DNA of 64,000 bases from Marinomonas mediterranea MMB-1 (GTDB lineage: Bacteria; Pseudomonadota; Gammaproteobacteria; Pseudomonadales; Marinomonadaceae): the NCBI RefSeq assembly GCF_000192865.1, contig NC_015276.1:4620317-4684316 (forward strand), written 5' to 3'. How positions within the stretch are numbered: the stretch's first letter is position 1; each line of letters begins with the position of its first letter. The notes under the pieces are model-generated. The model was not told the origin of the DNA. It saw only the letters and a list, made by a program, of their open reading frames with translations, and did not search any database. Shown one piece after another: positions 62,991 through 64,000 of the stretch. Position numbers and translations under genes: made by a program.

Positions 62991-63389
62991 TTATTTCTCT
63001 GATGTAGGAGCGGCTTTTGGTGCTTTTTTAGCCTTAATCGCTTTTTTTGCAAGTTGAGCCCATGCTTTTTCTAGGCGCTTATGCAATTCTTGGTTATCGA
63101 CTTCTTTAATGCCTTGTCTGGCAAGGAAGACAATATCTAAGTCATTAAGCTTCAGTTTATGGTGACGAAACGATTCTCTCACCACTCTCTTAATACGATT
63201 TCGGCCAACGGCTCGTTTTTCATTTTTTTTAGCGACAATAAGACCTAATCGAGCATCAGTGCCTGATTTCTTATGAGCTAAGATGAGAAATTCGCCTGCG
63301 AAGACTTTGAAGGAAGTGTTATTGAAGACGGATTGATAATCCCCGGCATTCAGAAGTCTGTTATGCCGGGGAAAACAATATTCGGCCAT
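62991..63389 (-). CDS. rnpA: Ribonuclease P protein component RnpA
   Basis: A 132-residue protein subunit of RNase P, needed to mature tRNA 5' ends. RLLNAGDYQSVF, GLIVAKKNEKRAVGRNRIKRVVRESFR (the RNR motif, quoted in two parts) are diagnostic. The C-terminal tail is Lys/Ala-rich (KKAIKAKKAPKAAP) and longer than usual. Located 7 bp after rpmH. Confidence 0.95.
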   Translation of the reverse strand: MAEYCFPRHNRLLNAGDYQSVFNNTSFKVFAGEFLILAHKKSGTDARLGLIVAKKNEKRAVGRNRIKRVVRESFRHHKLKLNDLDIVFLARQGIKEVDNQELHKRLEKAWAQLAKKAIKAKKAPKAAPTSEK

Positions 63390-63396
63390 ATGCGAA

Positions 63397-63531
63397 TTAA
63401 GCGCTTAGAGCCTTGCGACCACGAGCACGGCGACGAGCGATAACTTGACGACCGCCTTTAGTAGCCATACGTGCACGGAAACCGTGGTTACGCTTACGTT
63501 TTAATACGCTAGGTTGGAAAGTTCTTTTCAT
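63397..63531 (-). CDS. rpmH: Ribosomal protein L34
   Basis: A 44-residue protein starting MKRTFQPSVLKRKRNHGFRA and ending with RGRKALSA, the L34 family. It begins the rpmH-rnpA unit. The start is preceded by a weak gaga ribosome site, and it lies upstream of rnpA as in nearly all bacteria. Confidence 0.97.
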   Translation of the reverse strand: MKRTFQPSVLKRKRNHGFRARMATKGGRQVIARRRARGRKALSA

Positions 63532-64000
63532 TTCTATTCTCTCACTGAATCAGTGTTTCAGAGTTTGAGGGTTAGCCTTAGCCAAGCCTCCATAACGATT
63601 TGATCGTATTTGATCGGTAAATCAGGGCGCGAATTCTAGAAGGTTTGCTTTTGAAATTCAATGAAAAACACGCTTTATTTGCTAAAAAATAAACACACAT
63701 TTCATTAAATACTTACACACAGCTTTATTTCCCATTTGTGAATAAAAAAATACAAACAAAATTAGGTTTTCCACAAAATGTATATTTCCACAAAATAAAT
63801 ACTTTATAAACAGCTAGATATGAAAAAACCGTTTTGTGGGTAACGTGTTTTTCAAACCCCTGTTAATATGTTGATAACTAACCATTCTATTCACAACTAT
63901 GTGATGTTTTGCACTGCTGTGAATAACTATTGCAGTTACTAACATTTTTCCACTCGCCTGTTAGCATGTGTGTTTTTTCGTATTTTATGTGGATAAGTTA
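63532..64000. other. AT-rich gap toward dnaA with DnaA boxes
   Basis: No gene seen in 469 bp up to the window edge. DnaA boxes, read on the minus strand: TTATTCACA (63737-63745 and 63918-63926) and TTATCCACA (63988-63996). Near sites are TTACCCACA (63835-63843) and CTATTCACA on the plus strand (63887-63895). It carries the rpmH promoter. In Pseudomonas the rpmH-dnaA gap is oriC, so this is the other origin candidate. The dnaA gene would lie beyond 64000. Confidence 0.6.

Overview
The window looks like a chromosomal segment next to the replication origin of a marine gammaproteobacterium, probably Marinomonas or a near relative in the Oceanospirillales. This rests on the order rpmH-rnpA-yidC-mnmE-mnmG-rsmG-parA-parB-atpIBEFHAGDC, on moderate to low GC, and on protein sequences close in style to that group; the genus is an inference.

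Layout. Positions 1-3180 hold the 3' part of putA and a separate gene for the PutA C-terminal domain. Positions 3159-10839 hold a two-gene signalling operon: a 2241-residue Ser/Thr kinase-ATPase-GAF-histidine kinase-REC-REC-HPt hybrid and a REC-GGDEF response regulator. Positions 11082-24261 carry metabolic and transport genes: an FAD oxidoreductase, two near-identical solo TRAP solute-binding lipoproteins, an F420-type NADP oxidoreductase, a 14-TM MFS pump divergent from a LysR regulator, uvrD, and an aspartate/aromatic aminotransferase. Positions 24411-26978 are an accessory stretch with a DsbA-like protein, decayed intergenic repeats, a 44-bp palindrome and two orphan genes. Positions 27008-32181 hold three fold-type I PLP proteins and the CsdA-CsdE sulfur-transfer pair.

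Positions 32215-44601 form a compact P2-type contractile tail island between csdE and tcdA. It has the complete tail set (V, W, J, I, fibre, FI sheath, FII tube, E/E' with the classic slippery heptamer, T, U, X, D), lysis genes, an Ogr-like zinc ribbon and a LexA/CI-type repressor. It has no capsid, portal, terminase, integrase or replication gene. The simplest reading is an R-type tailocin (phage-tail bacteriocin) inserted in the csd locus, and this is the most interesting system in the window.

Positions 44631-63531 are the conserved core: tcdA, a TrmB-type regulator, two atpC genes (one extra), the F1Fo ATP synthase operon, parAB, rsmG, mnmG, mnmE, yidC, rnpA and rpmH. Two AT-rich gaps carry DnaA boxes: 835 bp between mnmG and mnmE, and the 469 bp upstream of rpmH that run off the window. 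Either could be oriC.

Genes that act together: the hybrid kinase probably feeds the adjacent diguanylate cyclase; CsdA passes sulfur to CsdE; the tail genes, holin, endolysin, activator and repressor make one inducible particle; and the atp genes build one ATP synthase, with the extra epsilon subunit as a possible alternative regulator.
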